Shown: positions 1-12,929, counted from the first letter of the stretch. The stretch: 64,000 bases of DNA from Craterostigma plantagineum (GCA_027422505.1 JAPQWV010000051.1:4369501-4433500), one strand, 5' to 3'. The notes: generated by a model from the letters alone, not told the origin. Numbers and translations are program-made.

Positions 1-676
1 AGCAGCCATGTTAAACCCTGAAAAGCAATTAAATCAATCTACGAGCACAACATTATAAAAAGGGAATAAAGTTTAGATCTTCATTTATTTATATACTTCA
101 ACTCAGAATGTATCGTGTGAAATGATGCAGAAAGGTTCCAGGGAGTGCATACAAAGCACGAACAAATAGCAAGACCGAATATATAAACCATTTCTCACAC
201 TGACAGATATAAACTAGCTTGAGTGATCAATGGAGCACTAGAAAAATTCATGAAGTACAGCATTATAAACAGGACTTCCCTCGCCAAGCATTTATGTAAG
301 CACCTTAAAACTTCGACCCAATTCTGAGAATAATAGAGTTGGTAAATCTTCTTGAACAACCCAATTCCCTACTTGTTCAAGACCACCAACTTCATTGGCG
401 TCTAACTAAGAAACAGAAACATAGAAATAGCAACACGACACACATCTAATCAAGTAAGGAGCAGATATCATGTGCTTGATAGGAGCACAAGAAACTGCAT
501 CACATGAAAGAAAAACCATCCCACGCCTCAGCCTAATCACAAGCTCTGGCACTAGCAAGCGATTTCGATTTCACGCTGAAAAGTTCCAAATTTAATGTAC
601 TGCTTACATTAGCTAAAGACTCGAGAGAATGCACATAGTCTCTATTCCTGCGAACCCATCGCTTGTAAGCTTCCAT
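1..676 (-). CDS. PEX16: Peroxisome biogenesis protein 16 (PEX16/SSE1), 5' end only
   Basis: Partial gene leaving the window on the left. Exon 1 coding is 676-608 (23 codons). It begins MEAYKRWVRRNRDYVHSLES and ends at Asn followed by donor GTAAGC (607-602). Intron 1 is about 590 bp. The acceptor at 19-18 is followed by exon 2 (17-1), which reads Gly-Leu-Thr-Trp-Leu before the edge. The first exon plus GLTWL matches the N-terminus of plant PEX16 (Arabidopsis SSE1), a membrane peroxin that works at the ER in peroxisomal membrane protein sorting and is needed for oil and protein body formation in seeds. The gene diverges from BPG2, with about 1.4 kb between start codons. Identification rests on about 28 residues but the match is distinctive. 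Most of the protein lies outside the window, so intactness cannot be judged. Confidence 0.85.
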
Positions 677-1786
677 CGAATCAAAACGAGACAATCTCTG
701 CTCTGAAACAAGCTGCTTAAGCTCTTTCTTGTTTGGATTAAATTTTCGTAGAACCCTAGATTATTCAATCTTTGTCAATTTTGACAAAACGCCCAATTCA
801 GAAAACAGATAAATGAAATTGAGAAAAAAATAAATAAAAGAAGCTTCCTTGGTGCTTTTGTTCCTTGAGGTGAGTGCCTGCGTGAATTTTGTGCTTACAC
901 ATGGAAATATCTATCTCCTCACGGTGGCTTTCAAGTCCTTGAATAAATAAGAGAGAAAATTTGCCGAAATATGTCTGCAAATATCTAATTTTTTCAGATA
1001 TTATTGCTGGTTGCTATTGTTACATAGCTCTCTACTGTGAAATAGTTCTTGTCTTTGTTTTGAATTAGGGCAAAGAGTAAATAAACGGACTGCGGGCAAA
1101 TGTCCAAGAAAACATGTTAAAAATTTCGAGAACAACTTCTTAGATAAAAGTAAAGGTCGAAGGATATAGTCCTTAATATTTGAGGCATGGATGTTCATGG
1201 TCTCATATTCTGCTGTCTCACTTTTAGTACTCAATGTTATCGATTTTGGACGGTTTTGATCCTTCGATTAATTTAATCGCTAAATTAGGCTAAATTAACA
1301 CGTTACAGCCCATGTTCTCCTTTTACTCGATGTAAAAACCTCATAACACATATTTTTCTTCGATTTAAACGCACACGAACATCATCATACATCACATATA
1401 GGAAAGGATCAACAACCTTGAAAATGAGTTGAATGGATACATAATGATGCTCACCTGCGTTTTAGTTGAATAAGATGATGAGTCATGAGGTGTTACGTCA
1501 AGTTAAAGGAGATCATGTGCTCTCATGTGTTAAATGTCATCTAAAGTAGTAATTATGTTAATCGGAGGAAACGGCTCAAAATGGCACCTCGGAACATGAG
1601 GGACCGAAACGTCGAACACCGGGGATTAAAAATGTCGTTTTCTCTACTAAATGTTATACATTATAAATAAGAGGGTATTTGGAAATACATGTGAAATTGA
1701 CTTCTAATCCAAAAGTCCATTTTGAAAAGTAATATGCAAAAAATATGATATGAGATTTCCAAATAAGTTACTTCTCTAAAATAAGC
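677..1786. other. PEX16-BPG2 intergenic region, no gene seen
   Basis: About 1.1 kb containing the presumed PEX16 5' UTR and promoter (minus strand) and the distal BPG2 promoter. No convincing ORF, RNA gene or complete transposon was recognised. The short open frames around 798-1234 have no family features. Confidence 0.5.
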
Positions 1787-2022
1787 AAGTTTTAATCACT
1801 TTTTGGAATTACTTTCTGCCAACTTTTTCAAAAGTTCATTTTCACCAAAAACTATCAAAAAATAAATTTGCACTTCTTTGGTTCCACTTTTGAATGATAA
1901 GTGCTTCACCTAAATGAACTTTTAGATATAGCTTTTCTAAATATAAATTTATTTTTCTAAATGGTGAAAATGGACTTGAAAAAAAGTGGAGAGAGTAATT
2001 CGAAAAAGTGATTAAAAGTTAG
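1787..2022. mobile_element. Foldback MITE-like inverted repeat in the BPG2 promoter
   Basis: Two arms of about 75-80 bp face each other: roughly 1787-1868 and the reverse complement of 1938-2022. Both contain TTTTAATCACTTTTT, GAATTACT and TTCATTTTCACC-like segments. The structure ends about 70 bp before the BPG2 ATG, so it probably overlaps the core promoter or 5' UTR. No clear target duplication was found, so the superfamily is unassigned. Confidence 0.5.
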
Positions 2023-2089
2023 ATTCTCGTGCCTTTTTGCTGTCAACCTTCTCTTTATCTGTTTGTACAACATTTGAGAAGATAAAACC

Positions 2090-4817
2090 ATGGCGACTTT
2101 GCTGTCAACCTTCTCTGTGTCTTCTTCAGAAGCAAGCAGTTTTAACTTGAAGAAGCTGTTATTCATCAAAGATATTGAAGCAAATCTTCTGTCTATTGGT
2201 AAAACTCTCTTCCCCGATTCGAATTTATTTCGTTTCTCGAAATTCCATTAGATAAACGCAAAAAACCCTTCGCGAAAATCCCAATTTTTTCTAACACGGT
2301 TTTTCAATTGCAGGCAATCTGAAGCCAAAGCAGCTGATAAACAGAAATCTATGCGTAGCAAGAGCTAGCGGGACAACCACGCACGAATTAGACAAAAAGC
2401 AAGCTCGAATTTCTAGAAGAAGAGGCGACAAACCTTTGGTACTGAGCGAAGGAAGGGACGAAGACGAGCGCTACGGACAAATCTGCGCTGGGTGTGGAGT
2501 GTTTATGCAGGACGAAAACCCTAACCTCCCCGGGTATTTTGAGCAAAGGAAAATCGAAGCTGATGAGCAAAGCGATTTCGACGAAATTACCGACGATTTC
2601 TCAGACGAGTACGACGATTCTGACCAGTTTCTGGTCGAAGATACCGAAAAAATCGGAAATGAAATCAATTGGGATTCAGATGAATGGGAGGATCTGATCG
2701 ACGCCGAAGGAAACGAGCGCACCGAAGAATCGGACGGTTTTGCCCCCGCCGGCGTCGGCTACGGAAACATCACCGAGGAAACAATTGAGAAGAAGGCAAC
2801 TAAGCCAAAAATCTCGAAATCCGAGAAGAAAAGGATCGCCAGAGAGAAAGCACGGACCGAAAATCACCAAGAGTCGATCACAGTCTGCGCAAGGTGCCAC
2901 TCGCTGAGGAACTACGGGCGGGTCAAAAACCGACCCGCCGAAAACCTAATCCCCGACTTCGACTTCGGTAGGCTAGTAACGAACAGGCTGATAAAACCCG
3001 CCGGAAAATCCGACGCCACGGTGGTCGTCGTGGTGGTCGACGCCTCCGACTTCGACGGCTCTTTCCCGAAGCGCGCGGCGAAGTCCCTCTTCGAAGCGCT
3101 CGACGGGGACAAGAAAAACGCGCCGAAACTCGTCCTCGTCGCCACGAAAGTCGACCTACTCCCGTCCCAAATCTCGCCCGCCCGCCTCGACCGGTGGGTC
3201 AGGCGCCGGGCGCGGGCCCACGGGGCGACGAGCCTCGCCCGTGTTTACCTAGTCAGCGCGAAGAAAGATTTAGGGGTTAGGAACTTGCTGGAGTTCGTCA
3301 AGGAGTCGGCGGGGCCCAGGGGGAACGTGTGGGTCGTGGGGGCTCAGAACGCGGGGAAGTCGACTCTGATCAATGCGTTTACGAAGAAGGTCGGGATGGG
3401 GACGGGGACGAGGCTGACCGAGGCGGCCCTGCCCGGGACGACGCTCGGGATAGTTAGGGTGGGCGGGATTTTGCCCGGGCGGGCGAAGATGTACGACACG
3501 CCGGGGCTTTTGCATCCGTATCTGTTGACGGTGAGGCTGAGCGAGGAGGAGAGGAAGATGGTTGAGATTAGGAAGGAGCTTAAGCCTCGGACGTTTAGGA
3601 TTGGGGTCGGGCGGACGGTGCACGTCGGGGGTTTGGTGAGGTTGGATCTCGAGGAGGCTTCGGTCGAGACGGTTTACGTCACCGTTTGGGCGTCGCCGAG
3701 CGTCTCGCTTCATATGGGGAAGACGGAGAACGCCGAGGAGATTAGGAGCAAGCATTCCGGGATCAGGTTGCAGGTATGCATGCATGTACTATTTCGCGTG
3801 CGCACTTTTGGGTGAAATTCGCTTTTCGTTGTCTAACTTTGTTGTCCCTGTCTTGTCTGAAAGTAGCTCTAAATATTTTGCGTTTCGTCCTCTAACTTGT
3901 CCGTGTCCGGAACTAGTCCAGTCCAACATGCTGAAGCCATTTATGTTTTGCACGCTCAAATGCGTGTGATGAAATATATAAATACATCATGTTAATCTTA
4001 ATTAGAAATAGAAGGGTAAATTTGTGATTAATTGAAGGTAGTTGGTTTTTTTTTAATAAAATTGACTGACCAATTTTCTGGCAGCTTATGGCAAGCTATG
4101 AGGCTTAATATAAGCATAGATAGTTAATATAAGTATAGATAGTATAGATAGTCCGGCCATTTATGGATCGGTTCGTCCTGTAAGGAAAATATGATTATTT
4201 CAGCAAGAATGTTAATCAAATTTGCATTTGCTAGTCGGAATATTTTTTTTTTCAAAATAACCATGTATGATAAACGTAATAAACTAGTTCTGGACATGGA
4301 CAGTTGGAGGACGAAAAGCGGATTTCGCGACGATGTAAGACTAACATTTTTAGTAACATACTTGATACTGTACTAGTTCTGGACAGGGACAAGTTAGACG
4401 ACGAAAAGCGAACTTCGTGAAAGTAATAGGACCAAGAAATTTAAGTTCCTACTAAACTTTCTTTATGCTCATTGTTTGCAGCCTCCGTGCGGAGTCGACC
4501 GAGTTTCGGACCTCGGCGAGTGGGAAAAGACGGCGATCAAAGCGTCTGGGACGAGCTGGGACGTGAATAGCGTCGATATATCCATAGCGGGATTAGGTTG
4601 GTTTTCTTTAGGTCTAAAAGGGGAAGCGACTCTAAGCCTTTGGACGTACGCTGGAACCTCGGTCACAGTAAGAGAACCTTTGGTCCTCGACCGCGCGAAA
4701 TTCCTCGAACGTCCCGGGTTTTGGCTACCGAAGGCTATTTCGGACGCCATCGGGAATCAGAACAAGCTAGAAGCGGCTCAGTCTAGGAAAAGGGAAGAAG
4801 AGGATTTTGTTTGCTAA
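2090..4817 (+). CDS. BPG2: BPG2-type chloroplast YqeH GTPase
   Basis: Three exons (2090-2198, 2314-3773, 4482-4817) join in phase to 634 aa. The N-terminus MATLLSTFSVSSS is Ser-rich and lacks early acidic residues, as in a plastid transit peptide. After GRDEDE comes a four-Cys zinc site split around an acidic insert (CAGC, later CARC). The GTPase domain is circularly permuted (YqeH order G4-G5-G1-G2-G3): TKVD, SAK, GAQNAGKST, PGTT, DTPG. The C-terminal region contains LGKTENAEEI and ERPGFWLPKAI, as in Arabidopsis BPG2. Family role: plastid GTPase supporting chloroplast 16S/23S rRNA processing and greening, identified through brassinazole-insensitive pale-green mutants. All key motifs are intact. 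Exon 2 is distinctly GC-richer than its surroundings. An uninterrupted frame runs past the exon 2 donor into intron 2, but the Gly-Ile-Arg-Leu-Gln/Pro-Pro junction supports splicing at 3773/4482. Confidence 0.93.
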
Positions 4818-5495
4818 ATTAGTGAAAAATGCTTTGCTAATTAGGGTTGGAAATTATTTTTTTTATCAATCTTGGCATGAGTAAGTGTCTTCTCATTTTT
4901 CGAGCTTGAGCTCGACCCTAGTTTAAAAATTTCTGACTTGTGCTTAGGAAATGAGCCGAGATCGGCTTGTTTACACCCTAATACCCTCGGATTTTATGAG
5001 CCATGATAAGCTCATGAATCCCCGTTCTCTTTCTTGATCTTTTACTACCTACCTGCCCAGAAAGAAAAGAAAGGAACTAGCTTAAACATTTGGAGGAGCT
5101 AACTTAAAATATATGTACTAGTTTTTTTTACCCATGCTATGCACTGTAATAACTTATATGTAATTATCATATGTGAATAAAATTATTAAATTTCATGTTT
5201 GATAATGAGTAGTTATTGTGGAATTAACTTGTAATAGTGATTGTTTTAACGTTTCTTTTATATTTCTTGAATTTATAATAATTATTTTCTTAAATTTATA
5301 ATAATTAATTAAGCCTCGGACATTCCTATAATTATAAATAACTTTTGCACACACTGTGTGTGCGATTAATATAATTGTGATGGAAAATGTTGTTTACTCA
5401 ACCTTTGTAGTGGGTAGTTTTATATATATTTTAATTATCGTAGTGGAAAGGAAAGAATATTAATTTAACTAAATATAGATAATAAAAAAAGGTTA
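4818..5495. other. BPG2 3' flank, AT-rich, no gene seen
   Basis: Contains the BPG2 3' UTR. At 4896-4980 is a small segment with GAGCTTGAGCTCGA and a terminal GTTTACACCCTA, typical of hAT-derived fragments; related pieces occur near 21.0-21.26 kb and 44.2-44.4 kb. A GCACACACTGTGTGTGC hairpin lies at about 5347-5363 but has no CTAG after it, so it is not a Helitron end. Confidence 0.4.
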
Positions 5496-5588
5496 TCTAC
5501 ACTACTATATAAAGCGTCAGGGTCTTCCACAAACCGTCCTATTCTATTTGAATTGGTATGTATCACAATTTTTTCTGTATTTTGTGTA

Positions 5589-8500
5589 TGTCAGGAACCG
5601 AAACTTAATATCATGATTTCATGCATTTACACGAATTCAAATAATTGCATAATTAATTTCATGGTATATGCATATGAGATAATACTATTTGGACTAAGGT
5701 ACAATAAGTTAGGATTTTCGGATAAACATGATTTGCGAATTGAATGTTAAGAAAATTAGAAGTTAAGTTGGGAAGATTTTCGAAAGCCACTTAAAGGGAG
5801 GTTTCCGAAAGTTAGTAAGTGAAATTCGAAGCTTAGGGTGAGTTCGAAATATCTTATGGAGAATTTCGAAAGCTATATGTGTATTTTAGAATTTCGAAAC
5901 CTTGAGGTTTCGAAATTGAGAAATTCGAAAGTGAGGGTTTCGAATAAGTCTAATTTTGAAGATATCAGAAAATTCGAAAGTTATGCAAGGGAGATTTCGA
6001 AAATTGTATTATAGGCTAATACATGACTTAGTAAGTGTCCCTATCAGGACATTCTCGAACGAAGGATAATTTGAAATGAAGTTCGAAACATAGTTTTTCG
6101 AAAGGTCTAGAAGAATTTCGAAAGGGCCTTTCGAAAATTTATAATGAGGAATTAACACACTAACTAACCTTAAAGTAATGATCAATACATGGTTTAAGAT
6201 GAAATTAGATACGCATCCTTATCATTAGTAGTTTTCGAAAGAGGCGGAAATCGAAATAGAATGGAATTCGAAACCTAGGAGAATTTCGAAAGGGCCAAGT
6301 GAAGAATTTGGGAAGAAGGTTTCGAAATTCTTAATGACATGTTTCGAAAAACCCTAATTAAGGGTTAGCATTAAGGAGTTACTAGAATAAAAGCAATGCT
6401 TGAATTAAGAGGGGTATTTGATAAATGTCACTATCGTTTGGAAAATAATATACAATTAAGCATGGATAGGAACGAAACTTTTAAACTAAGTCAAGCTAGA
6501 AAATAACCTTTAAACTAAAATACTGGCACTGATTGAGCCTATGATAAGTACGTGATAAATATCTCCATACCAAAATGATACAAGGTTCGAGAAGTGTTAG
6601 AAAGAAGCTAGAGAGAAGGGAGAGAAGAGCGAAAAGAAGGATAAGCTTTGGAGTGGTAAGAATTCCTAAGATCTTCACGTTTTGTGCATGACTTAGCGTA
6701 TTATGGTGTTGAGCGAGCAAATTGACATACGATCATGTTCTATTTAAGTTTCGGTTTTTGAGAGCTTGAGAATGCCTAAAGGTCTTGGTTGAGGTTTATG
6801 ATGTGTTTGACAAAAGAACTATCTTGTAAGAGTTTCAAACGTTTTTACATGATTTTGATATGATTTTCGAAAGCTATTTTATAGGATTGGATTCTCGAAA
6901 GGTTGATTTCGAAGAAGTTTGTTTTTTTATAGGTCTGATTTTGCGAAGACGTTTTGAACAAGAAGTTCGAAACAAGTTTAGTACTCAAAGTTCCGAAACA
7001 AGTTTCGACCAACAAAGTTCAAAATCAGTTTCGAACAACTCTGATTAAGGGTTAAGAAATTATTAAGAAAGGATTGTCATATGATATTGATATTAGGTAA
7101 AGGTCATAATCATTGGTAATTATTATATGTTAAATTGGAATGAGAAATTCAAACATGAAGTTCGAAACCAATTTCGAATTTGAAGTTCGAAAATCATTTC
7201 GAACTATTGAACAAGTTGAGACTAATTTCGATTAAGTTCTGAATCAAAGTTGAAACCAATTTCGAAGGAAAAATATGAGACTTTCGAAACCTAAGATCAA
7301 AGGAGATTTTCGAAACAAATAATGTGTGAGAATTTCGAACTATCCAAGTTTTCGAAACTATATCAATATCATGTCATTCTCGAAAGCTATCTACGTGGCG
7401 AACCTTTGGTTCCGATTTATATTTTAAACTATACAGATTTTCGAAGCATAAGATGGGATTTTCGAACTATGCTAATTCTCGAAACATATATTCGAACCCT
7501 AAATGATTCTCGAAGCTATTATTTTGTAAGTCATCAATCTCGAAACAAAGTTATTTCGTATTCTTACAGTCCAAATGCATATACTGATATTTGTAACTAT
7601 CTGATAAAGCAATCACATCACGCACGCACCTCATTTTAGGGTTTTATATTTACGAAAATAAAGTACCTTTATAGGTCAGGAATCTGAAAAAGGCAAAGAC
7701 AAAGTCGAGTGACGAACGAGGTTTTAAACCATATTGTGAGTATGATATGCAACATGTCTTCTGTCTCTATATGCTTTATGTAAACCGATTGGTCGAAGGT
7801 TTCTTGATCGACGTTTTATATGAAATTTACGTGATCTATGTGGATACGATGTGCTGCCATGTGATATGTGCGATTGGGTAGGGAATTGAATATATATCAT
7901 ACAAGGTTAAAGTTTCTTTCTATGTGCTTTATGTGAATTGAATGATCGATGACTCCGCGATTTACGTTCTATTAACTTGAGCTGTATAGCTACGGCGTGC
8001 TTTTATGTGAAATATGTAATTCACTAGATTTAATGGCTACAACGTGTTTACGCGTAGTTAAGTTACGTGTAATGATATCATACAAGGTTGCATGAATAGT
8101 ACTGCATACATACATGAAAAGAAAGGAGAAACCGTTATGACTGCTACGGCTTTGGACGACATTCTACGGTTATATCCCTAAAAATCGGGGGATACTATGG
8201 TTACGTCCCTAAAAATCGGGGGATGACAGAGTCCTGTACAGATACAAAGACAAAACATATATATATATATATATATATATATCTACGGTCACAGAGTTCC
8301 ATGCATGGGCCCCTACGGGGTTGATAGTACGAGTCTAGCTGGTTCATAAAGGGAGTATCAAAACTGCACGAGCATATAGAATTGCATTCGATCTACGGTT
8401 CTTACGAATAATGATTATGATTTGAACATGTACACAAGTATATAGAATTGCATATGATCTACGAATCCTACGGACAATGGTCATGTGATTGGAATATTTT

Positions 8501-9564
8501 ATGAGCAATGGTTACGTGATTTTGTGATTGAATGAAAGTTGAAAGTGAGAAGCTTATATGAACTTCGATGGAAAGGAATGGTTGGTAATGTGATTGGAAT
8601 GTTACGACATTCATGAAAATGAATTGATCGATTATTACAGCTTATGAACTTGTTTAGGTGAACACAATGGAATGAATTGCTTATTTGTTATGATATTTAC
8701 GGTGGGATATGTGATAAAGATTGTCTACGTGAACATTAATGGAAAAGAGTTGTCTATTATGTGATAAAGATTGTCTACGTGAATATTAATGGAAAAAAGT
8801 TGTTTATTGTTACAGTTTTATTTGTTGTGCTTGATCTACAGATTTCGAACGATGGTTACACGATGATTATGAACGATGATACGTGATTTTATGAGCGACG
8901 TTTATATGATGGAATATTATAGGATATTATTTACGTGAACATTCATGAAATGAATTGAGTTCATGTTAAGGTTTTATCATATTTAATTTACGAATTTTAT
9001 GAATGACGCTTACATGATGGGATTGTCTACATAAACATTGATGGAAGAAATTGATTATTTATTATGATAGATTATATGATGATTATGATTACTAGTGGTT
9101 ACAGTTATCATTACGTTACTAATCATTGACAGAAAGGTTTATTACATAAACATCAGTGGAAATTAATTACTACGAGTTACAGTTTTTTACAGTTGTGATA
9201 TCATGGAATAACACGTTGCGATCATACTCAGTGAAGTTATCTCCACAGTTTTGTAGATGTTTAACAGGCATCGTAGAGCACATTCTCTCATAAAGCATGG
9301 ATTGAAGGTCGGCCAGCTACGCTATCATCCTACTCCCCTATGGTCATAATGTGCATGTAGATTAAGAAAAATAAGAGCAACACTGTATGATGTTTAAATA
9401 AGTCCGCTGCGTTAATGTATGTATGCTATGTGTAAAAGTGACTAGACCACATGTATGCACACGTTTATGTTTCATGGAAAGCGAAAAATTTTATGCAACA
9501 AATTTAATAAAAAAACGGGGCACTACATGTGTGCGAAAAATTTAATAGAAAACGAGGTGCTACA
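5589..9564 (+). repeat. Long gypsy LTR (left arm), about 4.0 kb
   Basis: Starts TGTCAGG and ends TACA five bases before a primer-binding site. The first 2 kb (5760-7560) is packed with TTCGAA palindromes, mostly as TTTCGAAA. The last part (7700-9500) holds loose repeats around TACGTGAACATTAATGGAA (for example 8717-8805), paired CCCTAAAAATCGGGGGAT copies (8176-8224) and an AT microsatellite at about 8260-8281. No long ORF. Confidence 0.6.
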
Positions 9565-9569
9565 TGTGT

Positions 9570-9581
9570 TGGTATCAGAGC
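9570..9581 (+). other. Primer-binding site, tRNA-iMet type
   Basis: TGGTATCAGAGC, the standard plant initiator-Met primer-binding sequence, 5 nt after the LTR end. It fixes the polarity of the left arm as plus. Confidence 0.8.
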
Positions 9582-9849
9582 CTAGGTTTTAGGTTCTGTG
9601 GACATTTGCATGGTATGTGCATCTTTATGGTTTGCCCTTAGACTCTTTTGCACGTGTAGGCAAAGGCAGTAAGTGAGCCAATGCATATAGAACACGACGA
9701 ACGTACGATAGGGGAGGAGGAAGACAGGTCATACCTGAACCTCATTTATGTCATACGCGTAGGCAATATGAGCAATTCTCCGTGAAAGACGATATGATAA
9801 GTTGAGAAAAATGGGTGCTGTAGATTTCATGGGTACAACCGATCCTGCT

Positions 9850-10330
9850 GAGGCAGAGACATGATTAAAGATGACAGAAAGGGTATTTAATATGATGCAT
9901 TGTATGGCAGAAGTGAAATTTGATTATGCCGTTTCACTCTTACAAGGACATGCGTATGAATGGTGGGAAACAATCCCGGATAGTATGAAACAACCCTAGT
10001 GTTGACTTGGGAGATATCTTAAGAGAATTCAATGATGCTTACATGCCAGAGGTTTATAAGAATTAGAAAGAAAAGGAGTTCTTAGAACTCAAACAAGGAA
10101 ATAAGTTTGTAGGTGAATATGCGGTGCTATTCAATCAGTATTCAAGTTACGTTCCTCATATAGTTGCCACTAAAAGGAACAAGGAGGTTCGAAGTAGGGC
10201 TTTGTTAGACGCTTCGAAATCGTATTACGACATCAGACATGGAATCACATGGAAGATTAAGGGCAGTAACTATTCGTGCCGAAAAATTGGAAATAGAATC
10301 GAGGAATTTTCAAAGTAGTAAAAGAAGGGC
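9850..10330 (+). pseudogene. Ty3/gypsy gag fragment (left arm)
   Basis: Translation with frame changes gives a recognisable retrotransposon gag core: a Leu-Leu-Gln-Gly-His-Ala-Tyr-Glu-Trp-Trp stretch, then FNDAYMPEVY, KEFLELKQGNK and LFNQYSSYVPHIVATK. Stops and shifts occur near 10000-10070 and after about 10318. Non-functional. Confidence 0.7.
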
Positions 10331-11337
10331 AAGCGACGAATCGTCTAGTGAGAGAATGAAAAAGATGTATAATGTACATAGCGATCCCGCAAGGAGCAAT
10401 AAATTTTTCTTCTTCATATTAGGATTTATTTACTTAGGCAGGACAAACTGCAACTTGACTGTAAATAGATTCGATAATCGTAAGATCGAAAAGTGCCACA
10501 AGAGAAAACGAAGGAAGTATAGTGTTCAAACGCTTTTGTGCATAAAATTATATATAGATTTTATTACTCATATTTTTTTACCTAGTTCATCACACCAAAG
10601 TACATATAGCCAAGCTCATAGTAATAGAAAAACAAAAGAGGAGCGAACTGAGATAACATTGATACGCTAAGACGTAAGCTTATTTAATATATGGAGCATG
10701 TGCATCTCGTGACGACCCAATATACGAAAATCGCTATTGCGATTCTGAGTAAACCCCCGTAAATCGCTAGCTCGAGCTTAAGCTTGTCGAGATTATCCAT
10801 CGAGAAGCCAAAGGAAAAACGAAAATGTTCAAAGGAGGGATGTTGTTTATATTGAGAGTGTTATGTCATCCCTTTAGCCTCAACGAACGATTCCCATTTA
10901 TAGGTGTTTTTGGGAGAAAACGACAACACCTAACGATCAACACATCTCATCTCCCTCATTAATAAGGCAGATATTTTTTACTTATGAATTCGGCACCATA
11001 TGAGGTGGAGGAAACAAATTTGTTTTCCTCATCGAGAAATCACAGGGGCCGACGAAATCACTACACAGATATACGTAACTCATAATAATCTTAGCCAGTA
11101 CGAGTATCAGTATTAGTATAGAGAATTGCCAAGTGTGAATTGATCATATTAAACACAGTATACCCAGAGTGTAAAGTCGTCAGTGAGGAAAATGAATATC
11201 GAAATAAAAGTAAATGATACTGGTGCTAGTTGTACTTCGCTTGCGATTCGTCCTACTATGATGGATTGAATTAAACAAGCCCAGTTCAAGAATGAGAAGC
11301 TAGCTAATATTGCAGGAAAAGTAAAACAAAGACTATG

Positions 11338-11613
11338 CTGAAATTCTCCATAAGGTATTACGAACTCACCCTAAGTTTCGAATTTCACTTACTAACTTTC
11401 GAAAACCTCTCTTTAAACGCAATTCGAAAATCTTCTCAACTTAACGTCTAATTTTCTTAGCATTCAATTCACAAATCATGCTTATCCAAAAATCCTAACT
11501 TATTGTACCTTAGTCCAAATAGTATTATCTCCTATGCATATACCATGAAATTAATTAAGCAAATATTTGAATTCGTGTAAATGCATGAAATCATGATACT
11601 TCGGTTCCTGACA
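11338..11613 (-). repeat. Truncated central LTR start with upstream polypurine tract
   Basis: The first about 276 bp of the same LTR in reverse orientation, ending ...CGGTTCCTGACA at 11613. Immediately beyond it (11614-11625) the minus strand has AAGGGGGAGAAT, the polypurine tract that precedes a 3' LTR. This marks the 3' end of the right-arm element and places it next to the junction with the left arm. Confidence 0.7.
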
Positions 11614-11640
11614 ATTCTCCCCCTTCAAAAATTCCGTCCT

Positions 11641-11845
11641 CGAAATTTCGTAGCTACATCAATACAACCATGGGTACTGTGATTCGTCCATCTTACTTTC
11701 ACCATCGGAATTACTTTATTCCGTAATTGTTTTTGGCGTATTCAAGAATTTCTGCTGGTTCTTCTACATAACTGAGATCTTCTAATACCCGTAACGTTCT
11801 TTCTGATTGTCCATCCGTCTGCAGGTGAAATGTCGTACTAAAATA
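11641..11845 (-). pseudogene. Gypsy integrase / C-terminal pol fragment
   Basis: The minus-strand reading gives TFHLQTDGQSERTLRVLEDL, the conserved integrase motif around the catalytic Glu region. It is fused by a deletion to a YVEEPAEILEYA segment like the tail of chromovirus integrases. It lies just upstream of the central polypurine tract. Defective. Confidence 0.65.
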
Positions 11846-12929
11846 TAATTTGGTTCCGAGCACTTCCTCCATTACTCCTCAGTCATTGTTTTTCTTTTTT
11901 TGCAATATCAGCTAGCTTCTCATCCTTGAACTGGGCTTTTTTAGTTCGATCCATCATAGTAAGACGAATCACGAACGACGTACAAATAGGACCAGCATCA
12001 TTTATTTTTATTTCGATATTCATTTTCCTCACTGACGACTTTACACTCCGGGTATACTGTGTTTAATATGATCAATTCACACTTGGCAATCAGACATATA
12101 AGTCATTCTCTATACTAATACTAGTACTCGTACTGGCTAAGATTATTATGAGTTACGTATTGCGTGGTGATTTCATTGGCCCCCATGATTTCTCGATGAG
12201 GAAAACAAATTGTTTCCTCCACCTCATACGGCGCCAAATTCATAAGTAAAAAATATCTGCCTCATTAATAAGGGAGATTAGCTGTGCTGATCGTTAGGTG
12301 TTGTCGTTTTCTCATAAAAACACCTATAAATGGAAATTGTTCGTTGAGGCTAAAAGGATATCATAACACTCTCTACATAAACAGCATCCCTCCTCTGAAC
12401 ATGTTCGTTTTCCCTTCTGGCTTCTCGATGGATAATTTCGACAAGCTTAAGCTCGAGCTAGCAATTTACGGGAGTTTACTCAGAATCGCAATAGCGATCT
12501 TCGTATATTGGGTCGTCACGAGATGCACCTGCTCCATATATTAAAGAAGCTTACTTCTTAGCATATCAATGTTTATCTCAGTTCGCTCCTCTTTTGTTTT
12601 TCCATTACTATGAGATTGGCTATATGTACATTGGTGTGATGAACTAGGTAAAATATGAAGGAATAATAATTTATATATATTTTATACACAAAGCGTTTGA
12701 ACACTATACTTACCTTGTTTCCTCTTATGGCACTTTTCGGTCTTACGATTATCGAATCTATTGACAGTCAAGTTGCAGTTTATCTCATCTAAGTAAGTAA
12801 ATCCTAATATGAAGAAGAAAAGTTTATTGCTCCTTGCGGGATCGCTTTGTACATTTACTAAACTAGGCTCATTATACATCTTTTTCATTCTCCCACTAGA
12901 CGATTATTCGCCTGCCCTTCTTTTACTAG

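Noticed and set aside
3270..3785. 171-codon antisense frame in BPG2
   Set aside because: Proline/arginine-rich shadow of GC-rich coding DNA with no family features.
2436..3815. Single-exon reading of the GTPase gene ending in the intron
   Set aside because: It lacks the transit peptide and the conserved C-terminus. GT-AG joins at 2198/2314 and 3773/4482 keep phase and restore the full family length.
5340..5370. GCACACACTGTGTGTGC hairpin as a second Helitron 3' end
   Set aside because: No CTAG follows at the required distance and no matching 5' end was found.
7322..7639. 105-codon frame in the gypsy LTR
   Set aside because: It lies within the TTCGAA-rich LTR, has no conserved features and is not kept in the inverted arm.
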